Source of the DNA: Lachnospiraceae bacterium
GTDB lineage: Bacteria; Bacillota_A; Clostridia; Lachnospirales; Lachnospiraceae
Direction of reading: 5' to 3'
NCBI GenBank assembly: GCA_004556565.1
Contig: SFGN01000089.1
Location: 1-7,961 of the forward strand
Length of the DNA stretch: 7,961 bases
The notes under the pieces are model-generated. The model saw only the letters and a program-made list of their open reading frames with translations, was not told where the DNA came from and did no database searches. Position 1 is the stretch's first letter. The number at the start of each line of letters is the position of its first letter. Shown here piece after piece: positions 1-7,358 of this stretch. The translations under genes and the position numbers were made by a program.

Positions 1-2
1 AC

Positions 3-152
3 GTGATTCACTATAGTGATAAGTCTGCGGTAGACGGTTTACGTTACGCCCTTAGCTACCTGGCTAAACAGGATCAGAAAGAACACGGTATTATTCTGAT
101 GCGTAGCAGACTTCCCGAAAAAAGTAACCGCGGCCGACCACGACACAACTGA
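3..152 (+). CDS. C-terminal end of a Gp2/YagK/YfjJ-like mobile-element protein (5' partial)
   Basis: An open frame enters from the left edge and ends at TGA 150-152, leaving 49 codons. The visible part contains the segment ALSYLAKQDQKEHG followed by a basic end, SNRGRPRHN. An aromatic-Leu-Ala-Lys segment followed by a basic RGRPR-type tail recalls the C-terminus of the inovirus-type Gp2 / YagK-YfjJ family. These proteins are encoded by small integrative elements and cryptic prophages such as CP4-type elements, where they are thought to act in element replication. The assignment is from recall of the family pattern, and the catalytic part lies outside the window. It could instead be another phage replication or accessory protein. 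The next 140 bases hold no gene, so this is the last gene of its unit. It marks the left flank as mobile-element DNA. Confidence 0.45.
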   Translation: MIHYSDKSAVDGLRYALSYLAKQDQKEHGIILMRSRLPEKSNRGRPRHN

Positions 153-294
153 ATTACAGCTGTATTAGAATTAAGTTTCCGTAAGTTGTTGGGAGGTGCT
201 TGAGTTAATAGGCAGCAGAGGGGGCGCTGTAATCAGTGTAGGGGACCCGAATTTCTGCTGTGGTGCTTCAGTGGTTCGGATACAGGTAACGAAT
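153..294. other. Short non-coding stretch between the mobile-element gene and the TOTE relic
   Basis: No reading frame of interest is seen. A perfect 10-base palindrome, TACAGCTGTA, lies at 155-164, three bases after the upstream stop codon. It could be an operator half or chance. No strong GC hairpin followed by a T run is present, so no terminator is called for the upstream gene. The sequence just before 295 (AGG at about 285) would be only a weak ribosome binding site for the relic gene. Confidence 0.3.
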
Positions 295-685
295 ATGGTT
301 CATAAATCTGACAGTGATGAATTAGCAGCACTGAGGGAAGACATCACTTGAAGCTTATGGGATTGAATGGCGACGTAAACCGCAGAGTCCTGTGCAGTGC
401 GTTTCCGTATTATCCACGGATGAGAAAGTTGCGTTATTTCGTCGGTTTTTTCGTGGGCGTGGTGATGTATGGGGCCTTCGATGGGAAAGCAAAACCAGCG
501 GCAAATCAGGGTACTTGCGGGCCTGTGCTAACGAATGGCAGCCGGGAATAGCGGTAAACTCCGGATAAAATGTGGGGACTGCGCTCACCGTCAGTTGATC
601 CCTGTATCTGATCTCATCATCTACCACTACACGGTTTAACGGGGCCGCGTCATCTCGGCGTTGCCCGATAAATTCTTTTCTACGT
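295..685 (+). pseudogene. Decayed N-terminus of a TOTE conflict-system primase/helicase protein
   Basis: Three short frames in different phases join into one recognisable protein. ATG 295 opens MVHKSDSDELAALRED and stops at 349. The next phase, from 347, reads LEAYGIEWRR, then STDEKVALFRRFFRGRGDVW, then RWESKTSGKSGYLRACANEW, and stops at TAA 566. The third phase, from 568, reads KCGDCAHRQLIPVSDLIIYH and stops at TAA 637. The order (short coiled start, LEAYGIEW, EEK-ALFRRLFRGR-type motif, W/FESK-TGKSGY, ACANEW, C-x2-C with HRQ/NRQFIPV) is characteristic of the archaeo-eukaryotic-primase-like N-terminal region of TOTE conflict-system proteins, which continue into a helicase and nuclease. Beyond 637 the bases still resemble the next part (GRxVI...LPD), with small deletions, to about 685. 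A single missing A near 565-567 would explain the second shift; the first needs one extra or two lost bases near 345. The rest of the gene is absent. It cannot make a functional product. Confidence 0.75.
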
Positions 686-690
686 ATAAT
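661..690 (+). promoter_or_regulatory. Candidate sigma-70 promoter for the mkoA-mkoB operon
   Basis: TTGCCC at 661-666 (4 of 6 to TTGACA) and a perfect TATAAT at 685-690 are separated by 18 bases. Transcription would start near 697 and leave a leader of about 105 bases before the TTG start at 803. It is the best -10 box in the gap. An alternative -35 (TTGACC, 753-758) lies closer to the gene but has no good -10 at a proper distance. The element sits in the decayed tail of the TOTE relic, so the promoter may have arisen from, or been joined to, that debris. Prediction only. Confidence 0.4.
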
Positions 691-789
691 AACCAGAATG
701 AACGTGTAAAACACCATAGTATTCAGAACTATAAACATCGAAACCTGCCATATTGACCAGAATAAATGACCTTATTTTTACTGAAATTT

Positions 790-795
790 AAGGAG
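790..795 (+). promoter_or_regulatory. Ribosome binding site that fixes a TTG start for mkoA
   Basis: AAGGAG at 790-795 ends seven bases before TTG 803. The next in-frame ATG is at 815, which would leave 19 bases of spacing, too far for this site. The spacing is the reason for choosing TTG 803. Confidence 0.7.
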
Positions 796-802
796 AACAC
801 CG

Positions 803-3800
803 TTGGAAGTAGAAATGTGGGATGGTGGCTTACAAGAACAGGAAGTATTGGCTATCGAGAAAATAAAAGCTGCTTTTTCAGTCAACGTATCTAAGCCTGA
901 CAAGCCTTTCCGTAGCGGTTCAATTAGTGAGCAGCTAAAAAGCTATGGTTTTATCGGCAATGAAATGTTCCCTTGGAAAGGTTATGCAGGTTTTCGATTT
1001 GTTGAGGCAAAAAAAGAGGGGGAATTCGATTTAGTTATTGTAACACACTGCAACGTGATCATTGTTGAACTGAAAGACTGGAACCATCAGCCTGTAACCG
1101 CACGCGGAGATACTTGGTTTAAAGGTGATAAGAACATGGGGCGCTCGCCAGTAAGCGTGACTCGTAGCAAAAAATTCATGCTGGACAAAAAACTCAAGCG
1201 TCTGGTAGACCGTTTTACGAACAAAGGCTATATCCCGATTGTTCATTTTTTTGTTGTGATGACCGGCAATGCAGATTTCAGCGCGCTGCCGGAGGAACAA
1301 CGGCGCCATACGATCTCGTTAAAAGATTTCCTGAAGTTTGCCGATCGCGGGAGCTTCAATAACTATTTCAAACCGCACCCAGCTACCAAGGTTCTTAACA
1401 AGGATTTCCATCTTTTCGATGATTTGTTCCTAGGGCCTCAGACGGCACCAAAAGCCTTGAGAGTTAATGGCTATGAAGCTAATGATATGATTTTCGAACA
1501 TCCTAAAAAGGTGTATCGAGAATATCTGGCAAAATCTGAGATATCAACGAACAGCGAAGCGCTACTCAGAGTATGGAATTTTAGAAATATAACGGGAACG
1601 AAAGCGAATACCCCGGAAGGACGAGCTCAGATTGTTTCACGTGAGCGCGAAGTGTTACAGCACATCAATCACCAGAATCGTGACCTGTATAACCACTGTC
1701 TCAGGTCTTTGACGAGTTTTCAGAAAGACGAGGTGACGGCCGAGTATAGCGAAGTCTACGAAGTTCCGCCGGGTCATGTCCGGTTTAATGAGTTTATCGG
1801 AAAATATGGTAAGAACTTTTCTGATATGGACCGCTTGAATGTGGTGAAACTGCTCATTGCAAAGTTTAGTGATCTCCATGAGATGAAAATTGCGCACAGG
1901 GATGTCGCCGATCACAGTCTGTGGATTTCACCTTCAAAAGAAGTTGCTCTTTCGAACTTTATTTCGGCTTACCACCAGCCAGCCGGAACGGTTGGCGATT
2001 ACCGTAAGCTTTTATCCGTAGGTGCAGTCCACGTAAAAGACATGCTTGATAAGGGCGAGCTTACGCCTTTTCAGCAAGATGTTCATACTCTGGGCCTTGT
2101 CGCCTGGCACTTATTTAGCGGTATGCGCATGTCGCCAAAGAGTCTGGAGAAAGTACAGGACAACATGCTAAACAGCCAGCACTGGTATTCATCTGTATTA
2201 CGGGATGCCGTTGCCGCAAAATTCACTTCTGCAACAGAATTCTTTGATGCCCTGAAACAAGCCGAACCTGCTGGCAAGGATATTCCAACATTTGATGATA
2301 CTGAGCTTGACCCTTACCGACATGCTATCAATCACGCTCGTCAATACCCGGAAGACGATGGCTTTCAGTTTCAGGTCGAAACAGTCGACAAAGAAGTCTA
2401 TATCTCGAAAGGAAGGCTCGTGAAGGCTTGGCTGAATGTTGGGGGACAGGGATACGATCCGTCAATTAATTTCCAGGTTCTGAAGTTTTTAAAGCAGGTT
2501 GAGCGGCTTTCTTCAGTTAAAACAACGTATCTACCTCAAATTCGTGAATTCGGTATCGCATCAAAATCATCAAGCCTATATATGGTCACGGATCAGGTAC
2601 AGGGAGAAACCTGGGATAAAATAGCGGTCCCCGATGATGAAAAAATCGACCTCATTGGTAAGTTTGTCGCCGCCGTTGAGCACTTACATGGTCTGGGTGT
2701 TTCTCACGGGGACATCCACCCTGGCAATGTGATATTTGAGACACAGAGCCGTTTGCTTTTTCTCATCGATATCCCCGATTTTTCACCGTCCGGTGACGAA
2801 CCTAAAAATCACAGTTACAGCCCTGAATACATTGATAATTGTACTTCTTTTGAACGTGACAACTATGCAGTGATGAAGATGTCCTGCGAGTTGCTAGGCA
2901 TGTCATGGGGGCTGGAATCAGACATTTATCCGACAATCGCGAATGCTATCCGAGCAGAGCTGGAAGATCCGGTTTTTGGGTTTAAGGATTTAGGCCGCTT
3001 TAAAAAAGCGATAGATAGTAATGACCTGGTGCCAGAACAAGACCTGATAGAGATTACTGCAGGAAATGCCGATGAAATAATCTCTATTCTGCCTGATAAC
3101 GGGCATCTGTATGTCAAAGTTAAGTCAAATCCTAAAGCGCCAGCTGAAGTAAATGTGACTTTCTCTGGGATTGGTGGCAGTTTTACTGCGGTGTTCAACA
3201 AAGATCAGAAGACGCTGGTTCATGGCTTCAGGCCACGGGCTCGCGTCACAATTCGTAAGCAAGATATTGATGAAAGCCAGTTCGAAATTGATACTGGCAT
3301 CAAGATTATTCCCGGCAGTCCGCAGGATCTGTCGGCGTTGACAGTATTGCTTAATGAAGAAGAATCTTTTGCGCGGGCAATCGAGTTGATTGCCGCAACT
3401 GAAGATGTTCAGGTACAAGAGCCACTTACGCTTCAGCTAAAAGATACCTTTGCAAGGCTTGATAAGCAGACGCTTGAACCTTCTTTAAGAGAAGTGCTGG
3501 AAATCCCAACAGTGAAACTGTGGCGCGCCATTCTGGATACTGAAACAGAATCTTATCCAAACATTGAAATCAGCGGTGAAGTGGTCCCGGTTGCAGATGC
3601 TCATGGAGAGCTTCTTCTCCCTTACTCTGCTGATGTTGATCCACTCGGTGCTTTCAGAAGTAGTGATGAAGTCGAAGCCTTACAGGTCGATCAGGAAGGT
3701 GTTGAGCGATTTATTGGTGAAGTGTCACTTAAGAAGTCAGAGCTCAAAGAGATTCGTCTTGTCAAAGTTAGTTCAGCAGCCTTCAAGCTGAAGGATTCTG

Positions 3801-5773
3801 ATATTGTCTTCTTCCGTACAAGGCCGACTCGTGCATCTTATCAGAAACGTAAACGCGCACTGGAACGTCTCCTAGATCGAGAAAGTGTGCTGCCTGACTT
3901 AATTGACTTGTTCGATCCATCCTGCAAACAGGCGGCTCAAAATTATGGTATCACTCTCAGCGATACCGATTTTGCCAGATACGACCGTGAAGATCAGCAC
4001 GGAAACAAGATCAGTCTGAATGAACAGCAAAGAAAGGCGTTTAACAAACTGGTCAATAATGGCCCTCTCTCCCTGCTTCAGGGGCCACCGGGGACCGGTA
4101 AAACCGAGTTCATCGCGGCCTTTGTTCACTACCTGATCGAGAAACAGAATACCAAACGCATTTTACTGGTCAGCCAGTCACACGAGGCTGTGAATACAGC
4201 GGCCGAGCGTATCAGAAAGCATTGTTCCCGGCTTGGTACAGAGTTGGACGTTGTCAGGTTCAGCAACCGAGAGGGAGCCGTTTCCCCTGGCTTAAAAGAT
4301 GTGTACTCACACGCAATCACAACAGAGAAGCGCGAACTCTTCAATGCTGAAATTAAGTACCGTGTTGAAGCATTGAGTGAAGCTATTGGTCTGGAGCCGG
4401 GATTTATTTCGGGTGTTGTTCTTGCAGAGCTCAATTTGTTCAGACAAATCGATCACCTTGAGAAATTGCTCTATCAGGTTAACAATTTAACGGATTCAAA
4501 TGAGAGCAATGAACTGAAAGATATTGCAGTCGAACTCGATTTTTCCATCCGCTCTAAGCTGAGTCAGGAGTATGGGATTAACTTGGACAATGGCGTGAAG
4601 GTCTCAGCAGCAAAAGACATTCTGATTTCCAAGCTATGTACAGAGTATGGTGTCAGACCTGATGAGGCAAGACGAGTAAAAGCATTAGCTAAAATATCCC
4701 GTGATATGCAGGATGCTATGTCGGGAGAGCGAGTGAACCTGGACGAGTTTTATTCGCGCTCCAGGCAGTTAGTGGCTGGCACATGCGTTGGTATTGGACA
4801 AGGGCACATTGGCATTCAGGAGAATATCTATGACTGGGTGATTATTGATGAGGCGGCGCGCTCGATTTCAAGTGAGCTGGCCATTGCAATGCAGTCAGCC
4901 CGGCGTGTCCTGTTGGTGGGTGACCACATGCAGCTTCCTCCATTGTACTCAGATGCCCACAAGGCGGCATTAACGAGGAAGCTGGGTATCAATAACTCCC
5001 GCACTGAAATTGACGAGGTATTACGAAGTGACTTTGCCCGAGCCTTCAACTCTGCTTATGGTGCGCAGACGAGTGCAGCTTTGATGACCCAGTATCGTAT
5101 GGCTCCACCGATTGGTAATCTCGTATCGAAGACGTTTTATGACGGGAAGCTTCTGAATGGAGTACGGGCAATTCCGGATGTCTATCAGCAAGCTCCGGAA
5201 GCGTTACGTAGCGTTGTAACCTGGCTTGATACTGCTAATCAGGGCCACCGAGCACATCATCTTGAAGATCGCGGAACAAGCATTTACAACCGATGTGAAG
5301 CTGACGAGATTATTTCTGTTCTTAAACAGGTGTCAGAGAATGAAGAATTTGTCGCTAAGCTTTCAAAACTTGTTAGCAAAGATGAAGCCGCTATCGGCGT
5401 GATATGTATGTATGCCGAACAAAAGCGGTTACTCCGTCAGAAATTCAATCAGGAAATCTGGAGCGAGGGATTTAAGGACATTGTTAAAATTGACACTGTT
5501 GACAGTTATCAGGGAAAGGAAAATCGGATCATTATCCTGTCACTGACGCGTTCGGATAAGCAGCATAGCCCAGGTTTCTTACGCGTTCCAAACCGTATAA
5601 ATGTCGCGATGTCACGCGCAATGGATCGACTGTTGATTGTGGGTAATGCCGATATCTGGAAGGGAAACAATAAAGAATTGCCATTAGGCTACGTTGTAAG
5701 TTATATGGCTGAGCGAGGTCAGGAAGCTGGATACAGGTTCCTCTCTGCTCAGCAGGGAGGCAAAAAGAAATGA
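803..5773 (+). CDS. mkoA: NERD-kinase-kinase-SF1 helicase fusion, Mokosh type I MkoA-like defence protein
   Basis: A cytoplasmic multidomain protein of 1656 residues with no signal peptide or membrane segment seen. Domains in order: a NERD nuclease-like domain (about 30-190) with the core D76...E89-L-K91. A kinase-like domain (about 240-490) has H365-R-D367, but the DFG motif is replaced by S384-N-F and the catalytic-loop Asn by S372; R256 sits where the ATP lysine is expected. A second kinase-like domain (about 525-730) has K541, H635-G-D637, N642 and D656. A linker region of about 330 residues follows. Last comes a UPF1/COG1112-type superfamily 1 helicase (about 1075-1640): Walker A GPPGTGKT 1094-1101, DEAA 1349-1352, GDHMQLPP from 1373, QYR 1430-1432, DSYQGKE up to 1573, and AMSR with R1605. 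A helical insertion lies at about 1140-1330. A COG1112 helicase with a kinase domain plus a small co-encoded partner is the published type I Mokosh layout. That it senses phage nucleic acid and acts through NERD or its partner is inference. PglW-like NERD-kinase proteins are a related alternative, but they lack the helicase. It overlaps the next gene by four bases. Confidence 0.85.
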   Translation: MEVEMWDGGLQEQEVLAIEKIKAAFSVNVSKPDKPFRSGSISEQLKSYGFIGNEMFPWKGYAGFRFVEAKKEGEFDLVIVTHCNVIIVELKDWNHQPVTARGDTWFKGDKNMGRSPVSVTRSKKFMLDKKLKRLVDRFTNKGYIPIVHFFVVMTGNADFSALPEEQRRHTISLKDFLKFADRGSFNNYFKPHPATKVLNKDFHLFDDLFLGPQTAPKALRVNGYEANDMIFEHPKKVYREYLAKSEISTNSEALLRVWNFRNITGTKANTPEGRAQIVSREREVLQHINHQNRDLYNHCLRSLTSFQKDEVTAEYSEVYEVPPGHVRFNEFIGKYGKNFSDMDRLNVVKLLIAKFSDLHEMKIAHRDVADHSLWISPSKEVALSNFISAYHQPAGTVGDYRKLLSVGAVHVKDMLDKGELTPFQQDVHTLGLVAWHLFSGMRMSPKSLEKVQDNMLNSQHWYSSVLRDAVAAKFTSATEFFDALKQAEPAGKDIPTFDDTELDPYRHAINHARQYPEDDGFQFQVETVDKEVYISKGRLVKAWLNVGGQGYDPSINFQVLKFLKQVERLSSVKTTYLPQIREFGIASKSSSLYMVTDQVQGETWDKIAVPDDEKIDLIGKFVAAVEHLHGLGVSHGDIHPGNVIFETQSRLLFLIDIPDFSPSGDEPKNHSYSPEYIDNCTSFERDNYAVMKMSCELLGMSWGLESDIYPTIANAIRAELEDPVFGFKDLGRFKKAIDSNDLVPEQDLIEITAGNADEIISILPDNGHLYVKVKSNPKAPAEVNVTFSGIGGSFTAVFNKDQKTLVHGFRPRARVTIRKQDIDESQFEIDTGIKIIPGSPQDLSALTVLLNEEESFARAIELIAATEDVQVQEPLTLQLKDTFARLDKQTLEPSLREVLEIPTVKLWRAILDTETESYPNIEISGEVVPVADAHGELLLPYSADVDPLGAFRSSDEVEALQVDQEGVERFIGEVSLKKSELKEIRLVKVSSAAFKLKDSDIVFFRTRPTRASYQKRKRALERLLDRESVLPDLIDLFDPSCKQAAQNYGITLSDTDFARYDREDQHGNKISLNEQQRKAFNKLVNNGPLSLLQGPPGTGKTEFIAAFVHYLIEKQNTKRILLVSQSHEAVNTAAERIRKHCSRLGTELDVVRFSNREGAVSPGLKDVYSHAITTEKRELFNAEIKYRVEALSEAIGLEPGFISGVVLAELNLFRQIDHLEKLLYQVNNLTDSNESNELKDIAVELDFSIRSKLSQEYGINLDNGVKVSAAKDILISKLCTEYGVRPDEARRVKALAKISRDMQDAMSGERVNLDEFYSRSRQLVAGTCVGIGQGHIGIQENIYDWVIIDEAARSISSELAIAMQSARRVLLVGDHMQLPPLYSDAHKAALTRKLGINNSRTEIDEVLRSDFARAFNSAYGAQTSAALMTQYRMAPPIGNLVSKTFYDGKLLNGVRAIPDVYQQAPEALRSVVTWLDTANQGHRAHHLEDRGTSIYNRCEADEIISVLKQVSENEEFVAKLSKLVSKDEAAIGVICMYAEQKRLLRQKFNQEIWSEGFKDIVKIDTVDSYQGKENRIIILSLTRSDKQHSPGFLRVPNRINVAMSRAMDRLLIVGNADIWKGNNKELPLGYVVSYMAERGQEAGYRFLSAQQGGKKK
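5754..5760 (+). promoter_or_regulatory. Ribosome binding site of mkoB inside the end of mkoA
   Basis: AGGGAGG at 5754-5760 ends nine bases before ATG 5770. It lies in the last codons of mkoA. Together with the ATGA overlap of stop and start, it points to coupled translation of the two proteins. Confidence 0.7.
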
Positions 5774-7206
5774 TATCTGATAACAAAGTTACCTATCATG
5801 AGGTTGACTTCCTGCTGCCAGCACAGAGGTTTAACATTCAGTTTTCCTATGTTTCCCAGAAGGGGCTGCCATTTATCCGGGAGTTTGTGCTGAGACTTGT
5901 TCATGTAGCTTCGATGAGCAAAGCACAAATAGCAACCTATTTCGGCCTGACCCACCGTGAGACAGAGGAGGCGATTTCCGATCTTGTACAGCGTGGCGAA
6001 TTGACGCTCTCCTCAGACGGCAGACTGGCCTTAACAGACAAATCAAATGGCTATTTTTCAGAGGTTGGCGAGATACCGCATCTTTCAACTATTCAGGACA
6101 GTGGCTGTACCTTATCCTTTGATTTAGCCACATTTAGTTGCTTCAGCAACCAGGCTTTTCAGGACCACTGGAGGGGAGGGGTAACATTAAAGGTTGATGA
6201 CAACAACATTTCTCAAAGTGAGAAACTGGTTGAGAAGCACTTTCAATACCAGTTTAATCAAATCCTGGATAAAGGTTACCTGTCTCACCTGCAGGTTCAG
6301 GTCGGAAAAGAACAACCTTCTATCTATACCGTTAATTCTGTTAATAAGCTGCGGCAAATACCACTCCGTTTAACAACGGAATTTAAAATGGATAGCGATG
6401 GTAAGGCTGTCGAGCGTGAAGACTATGAACAGTTAAATAGTTCGGAATGTGTTCATGAGTTAATGGCTGTTGAGATAGCCAGGTTATCACGGCATAACAA
6501 TACCATGAGTATTTTTAAGGCCATGCAATCCATTAACGATGACCTTACGCTTAAGCTGTTTGACTCTAAAACGAATCGACTTAATCCGTTGTTTATCAAA
6601 GATATGCAAGCACTGGAAGAATACTCGTCCTCAGGCAGAACGACTTTTTTAGGTCCGGTTTATTCTAAAAACAACTGGGAAAAGCTGCAGAAAGCTCTGG
6701 CACCAGCGCTCAATCAGCGTATCAGAGATAAAACTGATTATGGAGGTAGCCCGTTCATCTGGGTGGCACCATCAGATCCCTACTGGTCAAAAAGCATTCG
6801 ATTTATCTCAAGCCTGAGCAATTTTCTTAGCAAGTCGGCTACGAAGGATAAGCAGCTGTATAAACCGGTGCTGTACGTACCTGTCCGGGATGCAGCTGAT
6901 GCTCGGGTTGCCAGACAGTGGAAGTATGAACTTGGGCAATTCCATGAGTACGCTAAAGGACTAGTTGAGGGGCTGTTAGATGGTAATGTTGAGATCCTTC
7001 ATCTTGAGGATGAGTTATCTGCCGTTATCTATCATATTTCTCAACCCGAAATATTGCCTGTAACGATGCCACTGGGCTTTATCACAACGAACAAAGAAAC
7101 GGTTAAGATTATTGGTACTCTGGTTACTGAATATATCAAAGGCACCACTGGTTTTGATAAGTTTCATGACTGTGGCGCAATTTCGGCAATGATTAAGAAA
7201 GGTTGA
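5770..7206 (+). CDS. mkoB: Partner protein of the NERD-kinase-helicase, MkoB-like, with N-terminal winged helix
   Basis: 478 residues, starting at ATG 5770 (ATGA overlap with mkoA) and ending at TGA 7204-7206. Residues about 35-92 read as a winged helix-turn-helix: SKAQIATYFGL, then a recognition helix THRETEEAISDLV, then a wing GELTLSSDGRLALT. The middle (about 110-330) is not recognised. The C-terminal part (about 330-455) alternates hydrophobic strands and helices: FIWVAPSDPYW, PVLYVPV, NVEILHLEDELSAVIYH, PLGFITTNKE. In published Mokosh systems the helicase partners a phospholipase-D (PLD) family nuclease. The last segments here could be a worn PLD fold, but no HxKxxxxD motif is present anywhere, so nuclease activity cannot be claimed. 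No signal peptide or membrane helix is seen. The tight coupling to mkoA argues for a complex or shared function. The MkoB name rests mainly on context. Confidence 0.6.
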   Translation: MISDNKVTYHEVDFLLPAQRFNIQFSYVSQKGLPFIREFVLRLVHVASMSKAQIATYFGLTHRETEEAISDLVQRGELTLSSDGRLALTDKSNGYFSEVGEIPHLSTIQDSGCTLSFDLATFSCFSNQAFQDHWRGGVTLKVDDNNISQSEKLVEKHFQYQFNQILDKGYLSHLQVQVGKEQPSIYTVNSVNKLRQIPLRLTTEFKMDSDGKAVEREDYEQLNSSECVHELMAVEIARLSRHNNTMSIFKAMQSINDDLTLKLFDSKTNRLNPLFIKDMQALEEYSSSGRTTFLGPVYSKNNWEKLQKALAPALNQRIRDKTDYGGSPFIWVAPSDPYWSKSIRFISSLSNFLSKSATKDKQLYKPVLYVPVRDAADARVARQWKYELGQFHEYAKGLVEGLLDGNVEILHLEDELSAVIYHISQPEILPVTMPLGFITTNKETVKIIGTLVTEYIKGTTGFDKFHDCGAISAMIKKG

Positions 7207-7358
7207 GCTGTTGGAACAGGAGGTATGGGGCATGTTTGCGTATTTTTATGGAAAGAAATAACCCAATGACGGCGTTACTCTCCAACTGGGTTGACGCGTG
7301 CTGCCTGTTAATGGCTCCGCTGAATGATGCCCTATACCGTTATGTGATGAACACCCGC
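7207..7358 (+). other. Junction after the operon: orphan Shine-Dalgarno and 9-codon frame
   Basis: A consensus AGGAGG at 7218-7223 stands eight bases before ATG 7232, which opens MFAYFYGKK and stops at TAA 7259-7261. The site is strong and correctly spaced, so this may be the stub of a lost third gene or a leader-like peptide. From about 7262 to 7358 nothing is recognised. The bases are GC-richer to the eye than the operon, and the stretch may be decayed rsmI sequence or insertion debris. A frame from TTG 7203 runs through into the rsmI piece and stops at 7517. It is treated as fortuitous because it overlaps the mkoB stop and only its last 50 or so codons match a known protein. No clear terminator for the operon is seen before 7358. 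Confidence 0.4.

Noticed and set aside
155..164. Perfect palindrome TACAGCTGTA as an operator
   Set aside because: Ten bases with no second copy and no adjacent promoter in the window. It may be chance.
348..551. 67-codon plus-strand frame from ATG 357 region as a small gene
   Set aside because: It is a shadow frame of the TOTE relic. The neighbouring phase carries the recognisable protein sequence.
355..738. 127-codon minus-strand frame as a membrane protein
   Set aside because: It is antisense to the TOTE relic, whose plus-strand phases match a known family. The hydrophobic start is an effect of AT-rich DNA and no ribosome binding site is seen.
6991..7092. Phospholipase-D HKD active site in mkoB
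   Set aside because: Neither this segment nor the rest of the protein contains HxKxxxxD. Only a weak fold-level resemblance remains.
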